The notes: generated by a model from the sequence alone, not told the origin. A DNA stretch of 64,000 nt from Duganella sp. Root336D2 (GCF_001425005.1 NZ_LMDB01000006.1:1238-65237), one strand, 5' to 3'. Shown: positions 23,872 to 33,207, counted from the stretch's first letter. Translations and numbers: made by a program.

Positions 23872-26442
23872 ATGGAAGTTATTCGCCTCCGCGCTCTGCG
23901 CGGCCCAAATCTGTGGAGCCACCATACGGCTGTTGAGGCCATCGTGTCCTGCACGCCGGAAGAACGCTCCGTCGACAAGATCCCTGGTTTCGAAGTGCGC
24001 CTGCGCACCCGCTTCCCACGCCTGGCGCAGCTGCAGCCGGACGGCCACGCCGACACCATCCCGATGGCGCATGTGCTGGAACTGGCCGCCCTGGGCCTGC
24101 AAGCCGAAGCCGGCTGCCCGGTGACCTTCAGCCGCACCACCCAGACGCTGGAAGACGGCATCTACCAGACGGTGGTCGAATATACCGAAGAAGCGGTGGG
24201 CCGCCTGGCCATGGAATGGGCGGAAAAGCTGATCAAGGCTGCGGTCGACGACACTCCGTTCGACCTGGCCGCGGCACTGCATGAACTGCACGAGCTGGAT
24301 GAAGACGTGCGCCTGGGACCGTCGACCGGTTCCATTGTGCATGCCGCCGTGGCACGCAAGATCCCGTTCCGCCGCATGACCGAAGGCTCGATGGTGAGCT
24401 TTGGCTGGGGTTCGAAACAGCGCCGTATCCAGGCTGCTGAAATGGACAGCACCAGCGCGATTGCCGAAACCATCGCGCAGGACAAGGAACTGACCAAGAA
24501 ACTGCTGGACGCCGCCGGCGTGCCTGTTCCAACCGGCCGCACCGCCGAAAACGCGGAAGACGCGTGGAAAGCTGCGCTGGAGATCGGCCTGCCGGTCGTG
24601 GTCAAGCCGAAGGATGGCAACCAGGGCAAGGGCGTGACGGTCAACATCACCACCCGCGAGCAAACCATCGCCGCTTACAACGCCGCCAAGGAATTCCGCG
24701 ACGACATCATGGTCGAACGCTTCCTGGCCGGCCACGACTTCCGCCTGCTGGTGATCGGTAACAAACTGGTCGCTGCTGCGCGCCGCGATCCGCCACACGT
24801 GGTCGGTGATGGCGTGCATTCGGTGCGCGAACTGGTGGACATCGTCAACGCTGACCCGCGCCGCGGGACCGGCCACGGCACCGCGCTGACCAAGATCCGC
24901 TTCGACGATATCGCCCTGGCGCGCCTGGCGCTGCAAGGTCTGGCGGCCGATTCGGTGCCGCCAATCGGCCAGCGCGTCGTGCTGCGCAATAACGCCAACC
25001 TGTCGACCGGCGGTTCCGCCACCGACGTGACCGACGACGTGCATCCTGAAGTTGCCGCGCGTGCGGTGGAAGCGGCGCAGATGATCGGCCTCGACATCTG
25101 CGGCGTGGACGTGGTGTGCGATTCCGTACTGCGTCCTATCGAAGAACAGAATGGCGGCGTGGTGGAAGTGAATGCCGCGCCCGGCCTGCGCATGCACTTG
25201 TCGCCTTCATACGGCAAGGGCCGCCCGATCGGCGAAGCGATTGTCAGCTCGATGTTCCCCGAGGGCGACGATGGCCGCATTCCGGTGATTGCGGTGACCG
25301 GCACCAACGGCAAGACCACCACAGTGCGCCTGGCTGCGCACCTGATCGCGTCCTCCGGCCTGCGCGTGGGCATGACCAATACCGACGGCGTGTACGTCAA
25401 CGGCCGCCAGATCGATTCCGGCGACTGCTCCGGCCCGCGCTCGGCGCGCAATGTGCTGCAGCACCCTGACGTGGATGCGGCAGTATTCGAGACCGCCCGT
25501 GGCGGCATCCTGCGCGAAGGCCTGGCGTACGACCGCTGCAAAGTGGCCGTAGTGACCAATATCGGCGCCGGCGACCACCTGGGCCTGAACTACATCACCA
25601 CCGTGGAAGACCTTGCGGTGCTGAAGCGCGTGATCGTGATGAACGTCGACGAGCATGGCTATGCGGTGCTGAATGCGACCGATCCGATCGTGGCTGCGAT
25701 GGCGGCCAAGTGCAAAGGCAAGGTGATCTTCTTTGGCGCGGACCGCTACCATCCGGTGGTGGCGACGCACCTGGCGCAGGGCAAGCGCACCGTGTACATC
25801 GAGAACGGCCAGATGGTGGCGGTGGAAGGCAAGAACGAACAGCGTATCCCGCTGGCGGACGTGCCGATCACCTTCAACGGTACCATCGGTTTCCAGGTGG
25901 AGAACACCATGGCGGCAGTGGCTGCGGCCTGGGCTGCCGGCATCGACTGGGATTCGATCCGCCGCGGCTTGCTGACCTTTACCACCGACAGCCACAATGC
26001 GCCGGGCCGCTTTAATATCTTCAAGTATCGCGGTGCGACCGTGATTGCTGACTATGGCCATAATCCGGATGCGATGCTGGCACTGGTGCAGGCTGTGGAT
26101 GCAATGCCTGCCAAGCGCCGTTCAGTGGTGATCTCGGGCGCCGGCGATCGCCGCGACCAGGATATCCGCGAGCAGACCGAGATCCTCGGCAAAGCGTTTG
26201 ATGATGTGATTCTGTACCAGGATGCCTGCCAGCGCGGGCGTGCCGACGGCGAGGTAGTTGGCTTGCTGCGGCAGGGCCTCGTTGGCGCCAGCCGCACCAG
26301 GCAGATCGACCAGATTACCGGCGAGTTCGTTGCGATTGATACGGCGATGGATCGTTTGCAGGATGGGGATCTGTGCCTGATCCTGGTGGATCAGGTGGAG
26401 GAGTCGCTGCGGCATATCGCCAAGCGGATTGCTGCTGGATAA
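23872..26442 (+). CDS. cphA: Cyanophycin synthetase
   Basis: 856 residues with all three domains. The N domain is about 1-160. The ATP-grasp domain (about 165-470: LPVVVKPKDGNQGKGVTVNI, VVEVNAAPGLRMHLSP) adds Asp to the backbone. An intact Mur-ligase domain has P-loop GTNGKTT (Lys481), FETARGGILREGL, and the third subdomain with NIFKYRGATVIADYGHNPDA and GDRRDQD, and adds Arg to side chains. It makes multi-L-arginyl-poly-L-aspartate, a cytoplasmic nitrogen, carbon and energy store. The AGGA site is well placed. No cyanophycinase or isoaspartyl dipeptidase gene lies in the window. Confidence 0.95.
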   Translation: MEVIRLRALRGPNLWSHHTAVEAIVSCTPEERSVDKIPGFEVRLRTRFPRLAQLQPDGHADTIPMAHVLELAALGLQAEAGCPVTFSRTTQTLEDGIYQTVVEYTEEAVGRLAMEWAEKLIKAAVDDTPFDLAAALHELHELDEDVRLGPSTGSIVHAAVARKIPFRRMTEGSMVSFGWGSKQRRIQAAEMDSTSAIAETIAQDKELTKKLLDAAGVPVPTGRTAENAEDAWKAALEIGLPVVVKPKDGNQGKGVTVNITTREQTIAAYNAAKEFRDDIMVERFLAGHDFRLLVIGNKLVAAARRDPPHVVGDGVHSVRELVDIVNADPRRGTGHGTALTKIRFDDIALARLALQGLAADSVPPIGQRVVLRNNANLSTGGSATDVTDDVHPEVAARAVEAAQMIGLDICGVDVVCDSVLRPIEEQNGGVVEVNAAPGLRMHLSPSYGKGRPIGEAIVSSMFPEGDDGRIPVIAVTGTNGKTTTVRLAAHLIASSGLRVGMTNTDGVYVNGRQIDSGDCSGPRSARNVLQHPDVDAAVFETARGGILREGLAYDRCKVAVVTNIGAGDHLGLNYITTVEDLAVLKRVIVMNVDEHGYAVLNATDPIVAAMAAKCKGKVIFFGADRYHPVVATHLAQGKRTVYIENGQMVAVEGKNEQRIPLADVPITFNGTIGFQVENTMAAVAAAWAAGIDWDSIRRGLLTFTTDSHNAPGRFNIFKYRGATVIADYGHNPDAMLALVQAVDAMPAKRRSVVISGAGDRRDQDIREQTEILGKAFDDVILYQDACQRGRADGEVVGLLRQGLVGASRTRQIDQITGEFVAIDTAMDRLQDGDLCLILVDQVEESLRHIAKRIAAG

Positions 26443-26444
26443 AA

Positions 26445-26610
26445 CCGGTAAACCAGGGTCTGACCCAAGGGTCAGACCCCCAACGGTACTACGGCCGCGG
26501 TTTGGGGTGGTACGTCATTGATCTTTTCAGAAAATCAAAGGCGAACAACCTCAATCCGCGGCCGTTGAACAGACTGGGTCTGACCCTTGGGTCAGACCCG
26601 GGTTTACCGG
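26445..26610. repeat. REPIN-like inverted repeat pair, copy 2 (bidirectional terminator position)
   Basis: Two 35-bp units, 26445-26479 and 26576-26610, in inverted orientation around 96 bases. The first is the exact reverse complement of the unit at 17530-17564; the second differs from that unit by one base. Here the CCGG tails face outward and the repeat extends into AAAACCGG / CCGGTTTTT. It fills the gap between the stop codons of the convergent cphA and lacI-type genes. The outer A/T runs suit it as a terminator in both directions. Confidence 0.85.
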
Positions 26611-26614
26611 TTTT

Positions 26615-27706
26615 TCAGGCCGCCAGCACAGCCTTCGGCGCCACCAGCCTCGCAGTCTCGCCGTCAACAAACTGCGCAGCAAACACCCGCTTCTCGGCCT
26701 CAACGGGCCCGTCGGCCTCAATCAGGCTGCAAATCAAATCCGCCGTTGCCACTGCCATCTTATGCAAGGGCTGCTTCAAGGTGGTGAGCTCGTAGCTGAG
26801 CCATTGCGACCCTTCCACCGCATCGCAGCCGACAACCGACATCTGCGACGGCACGTCGATATGCAAATGCTGGCGCGCCGCGTCCATGCAGCCCATGGCC
26901 ATCGCATCATTCCCGCAAATTACCGCATCCGGCACCACGCCGATGCGCGCAATCAGTTCATGCAGGCCGGCCACGCCGCTCGAGTAATCAAAGCAACCGT
27001 GGAACACCGGCGCCTGCGGCAGCTCCAGCTCCGCGATCCGGTCCAGCGCCCCGCGCAAGCGTTCGCGCGCCACCGAGTTCTGGGCCGGGCCGCCAATCAG
27101 GGCGAACTGTCGGTGTCCTGCAGCCGACAGGCGGGTCACCAGCGCGCGGCTGGCCTCATACTGGTCGCACAACACGGTGTTGACGTCCAGGTCGCGCAGA
27201 TGGCGGTTGAATACCACCAGCGGCACCTTGCGCCGTTTGAATTCGTTGACATGTGCTTCCGTCAGCCGGGAGGCCGCCACCACGCCATCAACCTGGAACT
27301 GCCAGATTTCGGTCAGGATGTTCTCAATTTCGCCCTCATGCTGCATGGTGAAGAGCAGGGCACGCTTGCCGCGGCGATTCAGCTGCTGGCTCAGCTCCGA
27401 CAAAGCCGCCGGGTTGTATAGCATGCTGGAATGCGAAACCACGATGGCCACGATATTGGTGCGGCGCGTGATCAGGCTGCGTGCTGCCGCATTCGGGATA
27501 TACTCCAGCCCCTCGGCCGCCTTCATCACCCGCGCATAGGTCGCTTTCGACACGCTGGCGCCGGGTTTGAAGCAGCGCGAAACCGCCGATTGCGACACGC
27601 CAGCCACGAGCGCGACATCATAGGAGGTGACGCGGCGTCCCTCCAGGAGGATGATGGCCTTTTGCTCGGCGAGACTGACTGCTGGTTGTAGCGTAGTTTG
27701 GCGCAT
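26615..27706 (-). CDS. LacI-family transcription regulator
   Basis: About 363 residues. The helix-turn-helix is near the N-terminus (SYDVALVAGVSQSAVSRCFK, then KATYARVMKAAEGLEYIPNA with the hinge AARSLITRRT). A type 1 periplasmic-binding-like effector domain follows (IVAIVVSHSSMLYNPAALSE, DGVVAASRL, VICGNDAMAMGCMDAAR). Such regulators usually respond to a sugar or nucleoside. No obvious sugar operon is adjacent. The frame is open upstream to 27820, but the family's start fits the ATG at 27706. Confidence 0.85.
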   Translation of the reverse strand: MRQTTLQPAVSLAEQKAIILLEGRRVTSYDVALVAGVSQSAVSRCFKPGASVSKATYARVMKAAEGLEYIPNAAARSLITRRTNIVAIVVSHSSMLYNPAALSELSQQLNRRGKRALLFTMQHEGEIENILTEIWQFQVDGVVAASRLTEAHVNEFKRRKVPLVVFNRHLRDLDVNTVLCDQYEASRALVTRLSAAGHRQFALIGGPAQNSVARERLRGALDRIAELELPQAPVFHGCFDYSSGVAGLHELIARIGVVPDAVICGNDAMAMGCMDAARQHLHIDVPSQMSVVGCDAVEGSQWLSYELTTLKQPLHKMAVATADLICSLIEADGPVEAEKRVFAAQFVDGETARLVAPKAVLAA

Positions 27707-27865
27707 GAATGCGGGGTTGCGGCAGGAATGCTTGCGATTTTGAAAATAAACACCAATCTTACCACATGGCAATAGTTTCCCCAGGTTTATAAGGTCCTGT
27801 CGGGCCAAGGTGTGGCGCACATGCCGCGCCGCTCTCTGTTAAAATACCGCCCCTTTTGGTTTCGG

Positions 27866-29128
27866 ATGATTAAGATGGCACAGGCTTGCGGCATCGACTT
27901 TGGCACTTCCAACTCCACCGCAGGATGGGTGCGCCCCGGCCAGCCCATCATGCTGGAGCTTGAAGACGGCAAAATGACGCTGCCGTCCGTCGTATTCTTC
28001 AATGCGGAAGACGAGGAAACCAGCTATGGCCGCGCCGCGCTGGCGGAATACCTGGCCGGCTGCGAAGGGCGGCTGATGCGCTCCCTGAAAAGCCTGCTGG
28101 GCACCAGCCTGATTGATGGCCAGACCGAAGTTGGCGGCCGTACGCTGCCTTTCCGCCTGTTGCTGTCGCAGTTCATCGGGGAAGTGAAGCGCCGCGCCGA
28201 AGCCGCCGCCGGCCGCCATTTCGACCATGTGGTGATGGGGCGCCCGGTGCATTTCATCGACGACGACAAGGTCGCCGACCAGCTGGCTGAAGATACCCTG
28301 GCCGAGATCGCGCGCAGCGTCGGCTTCCGCGAGGTGGCGTTCCAGTACGAGCCGATTGCGGCCGCATTCGAATATGAATCCCAGATCGATCGCGAAGAAC
28401 TGGTCCTGATCGCGGACATCGGCGGCGGTACGTCGGACTTTACACTGGTGCGCCTGGGGCCGGACCGCGTGGCGCGTACCGAGCGGGTCGATGACATCCT
28501 CGCCACCGGCGGCGTGCATATCGGCGGTACCGATTTCGATAAATACCTCAGCCTGTCGAGCGTGATGCCGATGCTGGGTTATCGCAGCCAGTTCCGCAGC
28601 GGCGCCGAGGTGCCGTCCAGTTACTACTTCAACCTGGCGACCTGGCACACCATCAACCAGGCGTACACCCGCAAGATGCAGGCGCAATTGACGGAAATGA
28701 TCCGCGATGCGCGCGAGCCGGCCAAGCTGGAGCGCCTGCAGCACTTGATCGAGGAGCGTGCAGGCCACTGGCTGGCGTTGAAAGTCGAAGAGGCCAAGAT
28801 CGGCCTGTCGACCGCTGACGACGTGCAGCTCAATCTCGAACGTTTCACGCCGCCGGTGCTGCTGGACGTCACGCGCGGCGGTTTCGACAACGCCGTCGAC
28901 CACCTGGTGCACAGTGTCGGCGCCACCGTGACGCAGTTGCTGGCGGACGCCGGGGTGCAGCCGGGGCAGGTCGACACCATCTTCTTCACCGGCGGTTCCA
29001 GCGGCGTGCGCCTGCTGCGTGAACGTATCGCAGCCCTGGTGCCGGGGGCGCGCCGGGTCGAAGGCGATTTGTTTGGCAGTATCGGCGCCGGCCTGGCGCG
29101 CGATGCGCTGCGCAAGTTCGGTGGCTAA
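27866..29128 (+). CDS. Hsp70-like ATPase without substrate-binding domain (YegD type)
   Basis: About 421 residues consisting of an actin/Hsp70 ATPase fold only: phosphate loop 1 CGIDFGTSNSTAGWV, phosphate loop 2 LIADIGGGTSDFTLV, adenosine loop IFFTGGSSGVRLLRE. EPIAAAFEYES is the connecting motif. The peptide-binding beta domain and lid of DnaK are absent, as in E. coli YegD. The function is unknown; a chaperone-like or regulatory ATPase is assumed. ATGs at 27866 and 27875 are both possible. A TAAAAT at 27840-27845 may be the -10. Confidence 0.8.
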   Translation: MIKMAQACGIDFGTSNSTAGWVRPGQPIMLELEDGKMTLPSVVFFNAEDEETSYGRAALAEYLAGCEGRLMRSLKSLLGTSLIDGQTEVGGRTLPFRLLLSQFIGEVKRRAEAAAGRHFDHVVMGRPVHFIDDDKVADQLAEDTLAEIARSVGFREVAFQYEPIAAAFEYESQIDREELVLIADIGGGTSDFTLVRLGPDRVARTERVDDILATGGVHIGGTDFDKYLSLSSVMPMLGYRSQFRSGAEVPSSYYFNLATWHTINQAYTRKMQAQLTEMIRDAREPAKLERLQHLIEERAGHWLALKVEEAKIGLSTADDVQLNLERFTPPVLLDVTRGGFDNAVDHLVHSVGATVTQLLADAGVQPGQVDTIFFTGGSSGVRLLRERIAALVPGARRVEGDLFGSIGAGLARDALRKFGG

Positions 29129-29194
29129 GTCGCTGGCGCGCCTTTCCCGATAGGATTAGAATTGCCGATTTCCAATTTCTTAATATTACTTCCA

Positions 29195-29695
29195 ATGAAA
29201 CAGATTGCCTTCGTCGCTCTCCTGGCCTCGCTCCTTGCCGGTTGTGCTGCCAGCGGCCCTTTGTACAATGATTACCGCCAGTCCGTTTCAGATGTTGGAA
29301 ACAGCAAAGCGCGGCTTGTGCTGTACCGTACAGGCGAGAGCATGATAGGGTCGGCGCGTTCAATCCGCGCCCGCGTGGATGGCGAAGTTGTTGGCTACGT
29401 CGATCACAAGGGCTTCAATGTCTTTGATGTCGAACCGGGCGCCCATCTGCTGCAGGCGGACCTCGTTGATAGTGCAGGGGCATGCAACCTGAACCTCGAG
29501 GCGGTTGCTGGAAAGACCTATTATTTTGAGGTGACCCCACGGAAAAGCAGCATGGTGGCGGGCATGACGTTTGGCTTTGTCGGCCAAGCCGTTGAATCGG
29601 CTGGGAAGACCTGCGGCGGTGCAGTCGAAGTGACTGAAAAGAACGAGGGAACGGCAAAAGGAGCGCTGGTGACGCTGGGTAAATCGAAGAGCTAG
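29195..29695 (+). CDS. DUF2846-like lipoprotein
   Basis: 166 residues with a lipoprotein signal (MKQIAFVALLASLLAGC, lipobox LLAG|C). The body matches the DUF2846 pattern: ARLVLYRTGESMIGSARSIR, VDGEVVGYVDHKGFNVFDVE, PGAHLL, and AGKTYYFEV. A polytopic-looking glycine-rich stretch (GMTFGFVGQAVES) follows. The function of the family is unknown. An in-frame start at 29162 would place extra residues before the signal and is less likely. Confidence 0.75.
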   Translation: MKQIAFVALLASLLAGCAASGPLYNDYRQSVSDVGNSKARLVLYRTGESMIGSARSIRARVDGEVVGYVDHKGFNVFDVEPGAHLLQADLVDSAGACNLNLEAVAGKTYYFEVTPRKSSMVAGMTFGFVGQAVESAGKTCGGAVEVTEKNEGTAKGALVTLGKSKS

Positions 29696-29712
29696 CATCA
29701 AACGCTTGTTAA

Positions 29713-29742
29713 TTTACACGAAGCCTGCTTAAAATAGCCGCC
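29713..29742 (+). promoter_or_regulatory. Promoter giving a leaderless message for the DUF2946-like gene
   Basis: TAAAAT at 29730-29735 is a good -10; TTGTTA at 29706-29711 is a fair -35 with 18 bases between them. The predicted start (about 29742) is next to the GTG at 29743, and no ribosome-binding site is present. Confidence 0.4.
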
Positions 29743-30093
29743 GTGAAGAAAGCCAATCGTCATTTCCTGCACGTGTTACTCGCGCTGCTGCTGGTACTGT
29801 CCCAGCAGCTCGGGATGGCGCATGCGGTTTCGCATTGGGCGGACTTCCGCCACGGCAGTGAACAGCAGCAGGCGACCGATGTCGATGGCAATGGCCTGAG
29901 CGCCGGCCTGGCGCTCGACCACAACTGCAGCCAGTGCGCGGCCTTTGCGTCGCTGGCCACGGCGATCCATACGCCGAGCTTCACCTTCCCATCGGTCGAC
30001 TACAGCGCGCCGCAAGCCGGCGTCGCCTTGCCGCAGCTTGACAGTACGCGCACCGCGCGCGCTTACGATTCGCGCGCACCACCCCTGGCCTGA
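29743..30093 (+). CDS. DUF2946-like secreted small protein next to a zinc-type receptor
   Basis: 116 residues, GTG start, with a signal peptide (FLHVLLALLLVLSQQLGMAHA). It has several potential metal ligands: HAVSHWADFRHG and DHNCSQCAAF. This arrangement resembles the small DUF2946-type proteins found next to metal TonB receptors. It lies 81 bases upstream of a ZnuD-like receptor gene on the same strand, so a role as periplasmic metal binder is reasonable but inferred. Confidence 0.6.
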   Translation: MKKANRHFLHVLLALLLVLSQQLGMAHAVSHWADFRHGSEQQQATDVDGNGLSAGLALDHNCSQCAAFASLATAIHTPSFTFPSVDYSAPQAGVALPQLDSTRTARAYDSRAPPLA

Positions 30094-30174
30094 CACAAAC
30101 AAGGTAATGCATTTGCTGCCGCCGTGGCCCCGTGCCGCGTGCTGGCTATTGTTTGTCGTATCCAGAGGTTTACT

Positions 30175-32154
30175 ATGAATTTCAAATACTCCCTGCTGGC
30201 AGGCGCTGTCCTGTCGGCCGTATCCGCCATTGCCTGCGCCGATGACGGCGAAGTGACCAAGGTTGTGGTGACCGCCAACCCGTTCCACAAAGGCGAGACC
30301 GAACAAATCCTGTTGCCGGCCAAGGTGCTGTCGGGCGACGAATTGCGTGACAAGATGGCGAATTCGCTGGGCGAAACGCTGTCGTCCGAACTGGGCGTAT
30401 CCGCGTCGGCGTTTGGCGCCGGCGCTTCGCGCCCGATCATCCGTGGGCTGGAAGGTGCGCGCGTGAAAATGCTGGAAAACGGCATGGCCGTTTCCGACGT
30501 ATCGGGCCTGTCCAACGACCACGCGGTTTCGGCCGAAGGCACGGTGGCGCACCAGATCGAAATCCTGCGTGGCCCGGCCTCGCTGATGTATGGCTCGGGC
30601 GCGATCGGCGGCCTGGTGAACGTGGTCAATGAACGTATCCCGCCGGCGCTGGAGCAGAAACTGACCGGCCAGGCCGAAGCCCGCTACAGCACCGTTGACG
30701 ACGGCAAGGCCACCTCCGGCACCATCGACGGCGCTATCGGCAAAGTGGCGCTGCACCTGGACGCCAACACCCGCCAAACAGGCGACTACAAGATCCCGGG
30801 CAACCGTATCGAAGGCGATCCCGATTCCGGATCCGGCCGCCTGCCGCATTCGGGCACCAAGGAAAAGGGCGCCGGCTTTGGCGGTTCCTACATCGATAGC
30901 TGGGGCTATGTGGGCGCATCCGTTTCGGGCCTGGATAACAAGTACGGCATTCCGAGTGCGGAAGGTTCGACGATCGACCAGCACCAGACCCGTTACGATA
31001 TTGACAGCCTGTTCAAGAATCCACTGCCAGGCATTGAGTCGGCCAAGTTCAAGGCTGGCTACACAGACTACCACCATGCCGAACTGGGTGACGATGGCCA
31101 GCCGGAAGTGCTGTTCAAGAACCGTGCAATCGAGACCCGTGCCGAGGCAGTACACAAGGGCATCGCGGGCTGGCACGGCACCTTCGGCATGCAGACGGAA
31201 TTGACGCACTTCTCGGCCCTCAGCGCGGAAGGCGGCGCCGACACCGTGCCGGTCACGCGCTCGAATTCGACCGCCGGCTTCCTGGTCGAGGAAAAAGAGT
31301 GGGGTCCGGTGCGGGTGAATGCCGGCCTGCGCCTGGAACGCATCAAGCGCGAGCCGGTGAGCGGCCTGGACCGCTCCTTCTCGCTGCAAAGCGGCGCGCT
31401 TGGCGCCTTATGGTCGTTCACGCCGGGTTATGCGACGGGCCTGACACTGTCGCGCGCGCAGCGCGCCCCGTCGACCGAGGAACTGTATTCCGGCGGCCCG
31501 CATGATGCGACCATCACGTTTGACCAGGGCGACCCGAACCTGCGCAAGGAAACGTCGCGCAACATCGAGTTCTCGCTGCAAAAGACCGCGGGACTGATCC
31601 GCTGGAAGGGCAACCTGTTCCACAACAGCATTTCAGACTTCATTTACGGCCATGTGACTGGCCGCACGCTCGACGAAGAAGGCAATGATGGCGGCGAATT
31701 CCGCGAACGCCTGTTCAGTCAGGGCAATGCCACCGTACGCGGCGCCGAAGCGGAAATCGAATACAACCCGCTGGCAATGGGCCTGAACGGTCGCGTGTTT
31801 GCCGATACCTCGCACGGCGACCTGAAAAACAGCGGCAGTCTGCCATTGCAGCCTGCCTCGCGCGTCGGCGCCACCATCGGCTACCGCAGCGCCAACTGGC
31901 GCGCCGGCGCGACCTGGATCCACGCCCAGTCGCAAGACCGCCTGGCCTCGTTCGAGTCGACCCAGACCGGGTCTTACAACCAGTTGAACGCGAACCTGTC
32001 GTACACGCAGAAGCTGCAAGACATGGACCTGACCTGGTTCGTGCTGGCGAAGAACCTATTGAACGACGAGATCCGCGTATCGACCTCGCTGTTGAAGGAT
32101 GTCTCGCCGTTGCCGGGCCGCAGCTTTGTATTTGGTGTGCGCGCCAAGTTCTGA
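30175..32154 (+). CDS. znuD: TonB-dependent outer-membrane receptor, ZnuD-like
   Basis: 659 residues with a signal peptide (LLAGAVLSAVSAIACA). A plug domain (about 30-150) has VVVTANPF as TonB-box region, RPIIRGLEGARVKMLENGMA and EILRGPASLMYGSGAIGGLVNV. A 22-strand barrel ends in aromatic F (GVRAKF). The sequence follows the ZnuD zinc/haem receptor family of Neisseria and Acinetobacter (SGLSNDHAVSAEGTVAHQIE). The His/Asp-rich loop DYHHAELGDDG could touch metal. AGAGG precedes the ATG. No clear Zur box was found, so zinc specificity rests on homology alone. Confidence 0.8.
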   Translation: MNFKYSLLAGAVLSAVSAIACADDGEVTKVVVTANPFHKGETEQILLPAKVLSGDELRDKMANSLGETLSSELGVSASAFGAGASRPIIRGLEGARVKMLENGMAVSDVSGLSNDHAVSAEGTVAHQIEILRGPASLMYGSGAIGGLVNVVNERIPPALEQKLTGQAEARYSTVDDGKATSGTIDGAIGKVALHLDANTRQTGDYKIPGNRIEGDPDSGSGRLPHSGTKEKGAGFGGSYIDSWGYVGASVSGLDNKYGIPSAEGSTIDQHQTRYDIDSLFKNPLPGIESAKFKAGYTDYHHAELGDDGQPEVLFKNRAIETRAEAVHKGIAGWHGTFGMQTELTHFSALSAEGGADTVPVTRSNSTAGFLVEEKEWGPVRVNAGLRLERIKREPVSGLDRSFSLQSGALGALWSFTPGYATGLTLSRAQRAPSTEELYSGGPHDATITFDQGDPNLRKETSRNIEFSLQKTAGLIRWKGNLFHNSISDFIYGHVTGRTLDEEGNDGGEFRERLFSQGNATVRGAEAEIEYNPLAMGLNGRVFADTSHGDLKNSGSLPLQPASRVGATIGYRSANWRAGATWIHAQSQDRLASFESTQTGSYNQLNANLSYTQKLQDMDLTWFVLAKNLLNDEIRVSTSLLKDVSPLPGRSFVFGVRAKF

Positions 32155-32229
32155 GCTTGCGCAAAATCAAACCCGGCACGGAGTCGCTTCTTATACTTTA
32201 GATAACAATCCAGGGTATGGGAGGCGAAG

Positions 32230-33201
32230 ATGGGCAAACGTCTGGCAGACCGGGAGCGCATCTTCCGGTGGTTCCTTGGCCCCGCCCAGCGGGGCAATCC
32301 CTATGCGCAGTTCAACCTGGCGCTCCTTTACAAAAACGGGCAAGGTGTCGACAGCGACGCGCGCCAGGCATTCAGCTGGATGCGCATGTCGGCCCTGCAA
32401 GGGTTGGCCTTCGCCCAGAACCAGCTTGGAGCCATGTACTACAAGGGTGTCGGTATCGGTTTCAGCGATGCCGAAGCAGTCTACTGGTTCCGGCGTGCCG
32501 CGCGCCAGGGCGATCCCTCTGCGCAGCAAAACCTTGGGCAGATGTACCGGCGCGGCCGCGGCGTCCCCGTCAACGAAGAGATGGCTGCGCGCTGGTTCAG
32601 CCGAGCCGCTGAACAAGGCATTGCCAGCGCACAGGCGCTGCTGGGCGAGGCTTACCTGCATGGCCGCGGCGTCAGTCCTGACTGCAAGCTTGCGCAAGCC
32701 TGGCTGCGCAAAGCCGCGGTGCGCGGCGAAGTCCACGCCCAATGCCTGTTGGGCAGCATGTTCGCCCACGGCACCGGAGTCGAACGCGACACGGTGCAAG
32801 CGCTGATGTGGTATAGCCTGGCCGCAGAAGGCGGTTCGGTCCAGGCCCAGTTCAGCGTGGCCGTGCTGTACGCCAGCGGCGAAGGTGTACAGCGCGACCT
32901 GGGCCGGGCTGTTCACTGGTACCGCAGCGCGGCTGAAAAAGGCGATGCGGCAGCACAGAACAATCTCGGCGTCCTGTACGCGACGGGGCAGGGTGTCACG
33001 CAGGACGAAGCCGAAGCGCTGCGCTGGTACAGGCGTGCGGCAGCGCAAGGGCACGTACTGGCGCGGCATAACCTGGCCGGCCTGCATGGCGGCGCAGCCA
33101 ATGCGGCGCTGCCCGACGAACATGCGCGCGGCAGTATTGATTTCGGTGAAATGTTGAGACCGCGGACCCAGGAGCGGGAAGCACGCAGCGGTCCGCGCTG
33201 A
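32230..33201 (+). CDS. Sel1-like repeat protein
   Basis: 323 residues, made almost entirely of about seven 36-residue Sel1/TPR-like repeats (pattern A-x2-LG-x-MY-x-G-x-GV-x2-D-x3-A-x2-W-x3-AA-x-G). Examples are AQFNLALLYKNGQGVDSDAR and AQNNLGVLYATGQGVTQDEA. No signal peptide. Such solenoids are protein-binding scaffolds, often in signalling or envelope stress. GGGAGG lies before the ATG, and TATACT at 32192-32197 is a likely -10. Confidence 0.85.
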   Translation: MGKRLADRERIFRWFLGPAQRGNPYAQFNLALLYKNGQGVDSDARQAFSWMRMSALQGLAFAQNQLGAMYYKGVGIGFSDAEAVYWFRRAARQGDPSAQQNLGQMYRRGRGVPVNEEMAARWFSRAAEQGIASAQALLGEAYLHGRGVSPDCKLAQAWLRKAAVRGEVHAQCLLGSMFAHGTGVERDTVQALMWYSLAAEGGSVQAQFSVAVLYASGEGVQRDLGRAVHWYRSAAEKGDAAAQNNLGVLYATGQGVTQDEAEALRWYRRAAAQGHVLARHNLAGLHGGAANAALPDEHARGSIDFGEMLRPRTQEREARSGPR

Positions 33202-33207
33202 AGCGGC

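Noticed and set aside
17530-26610. CRISPR-like repeats
   Set aside because: Only four units in two inverted pairs 9 kb apart, no regular spacers and no cas genes; better explained as REPIN-like elements.
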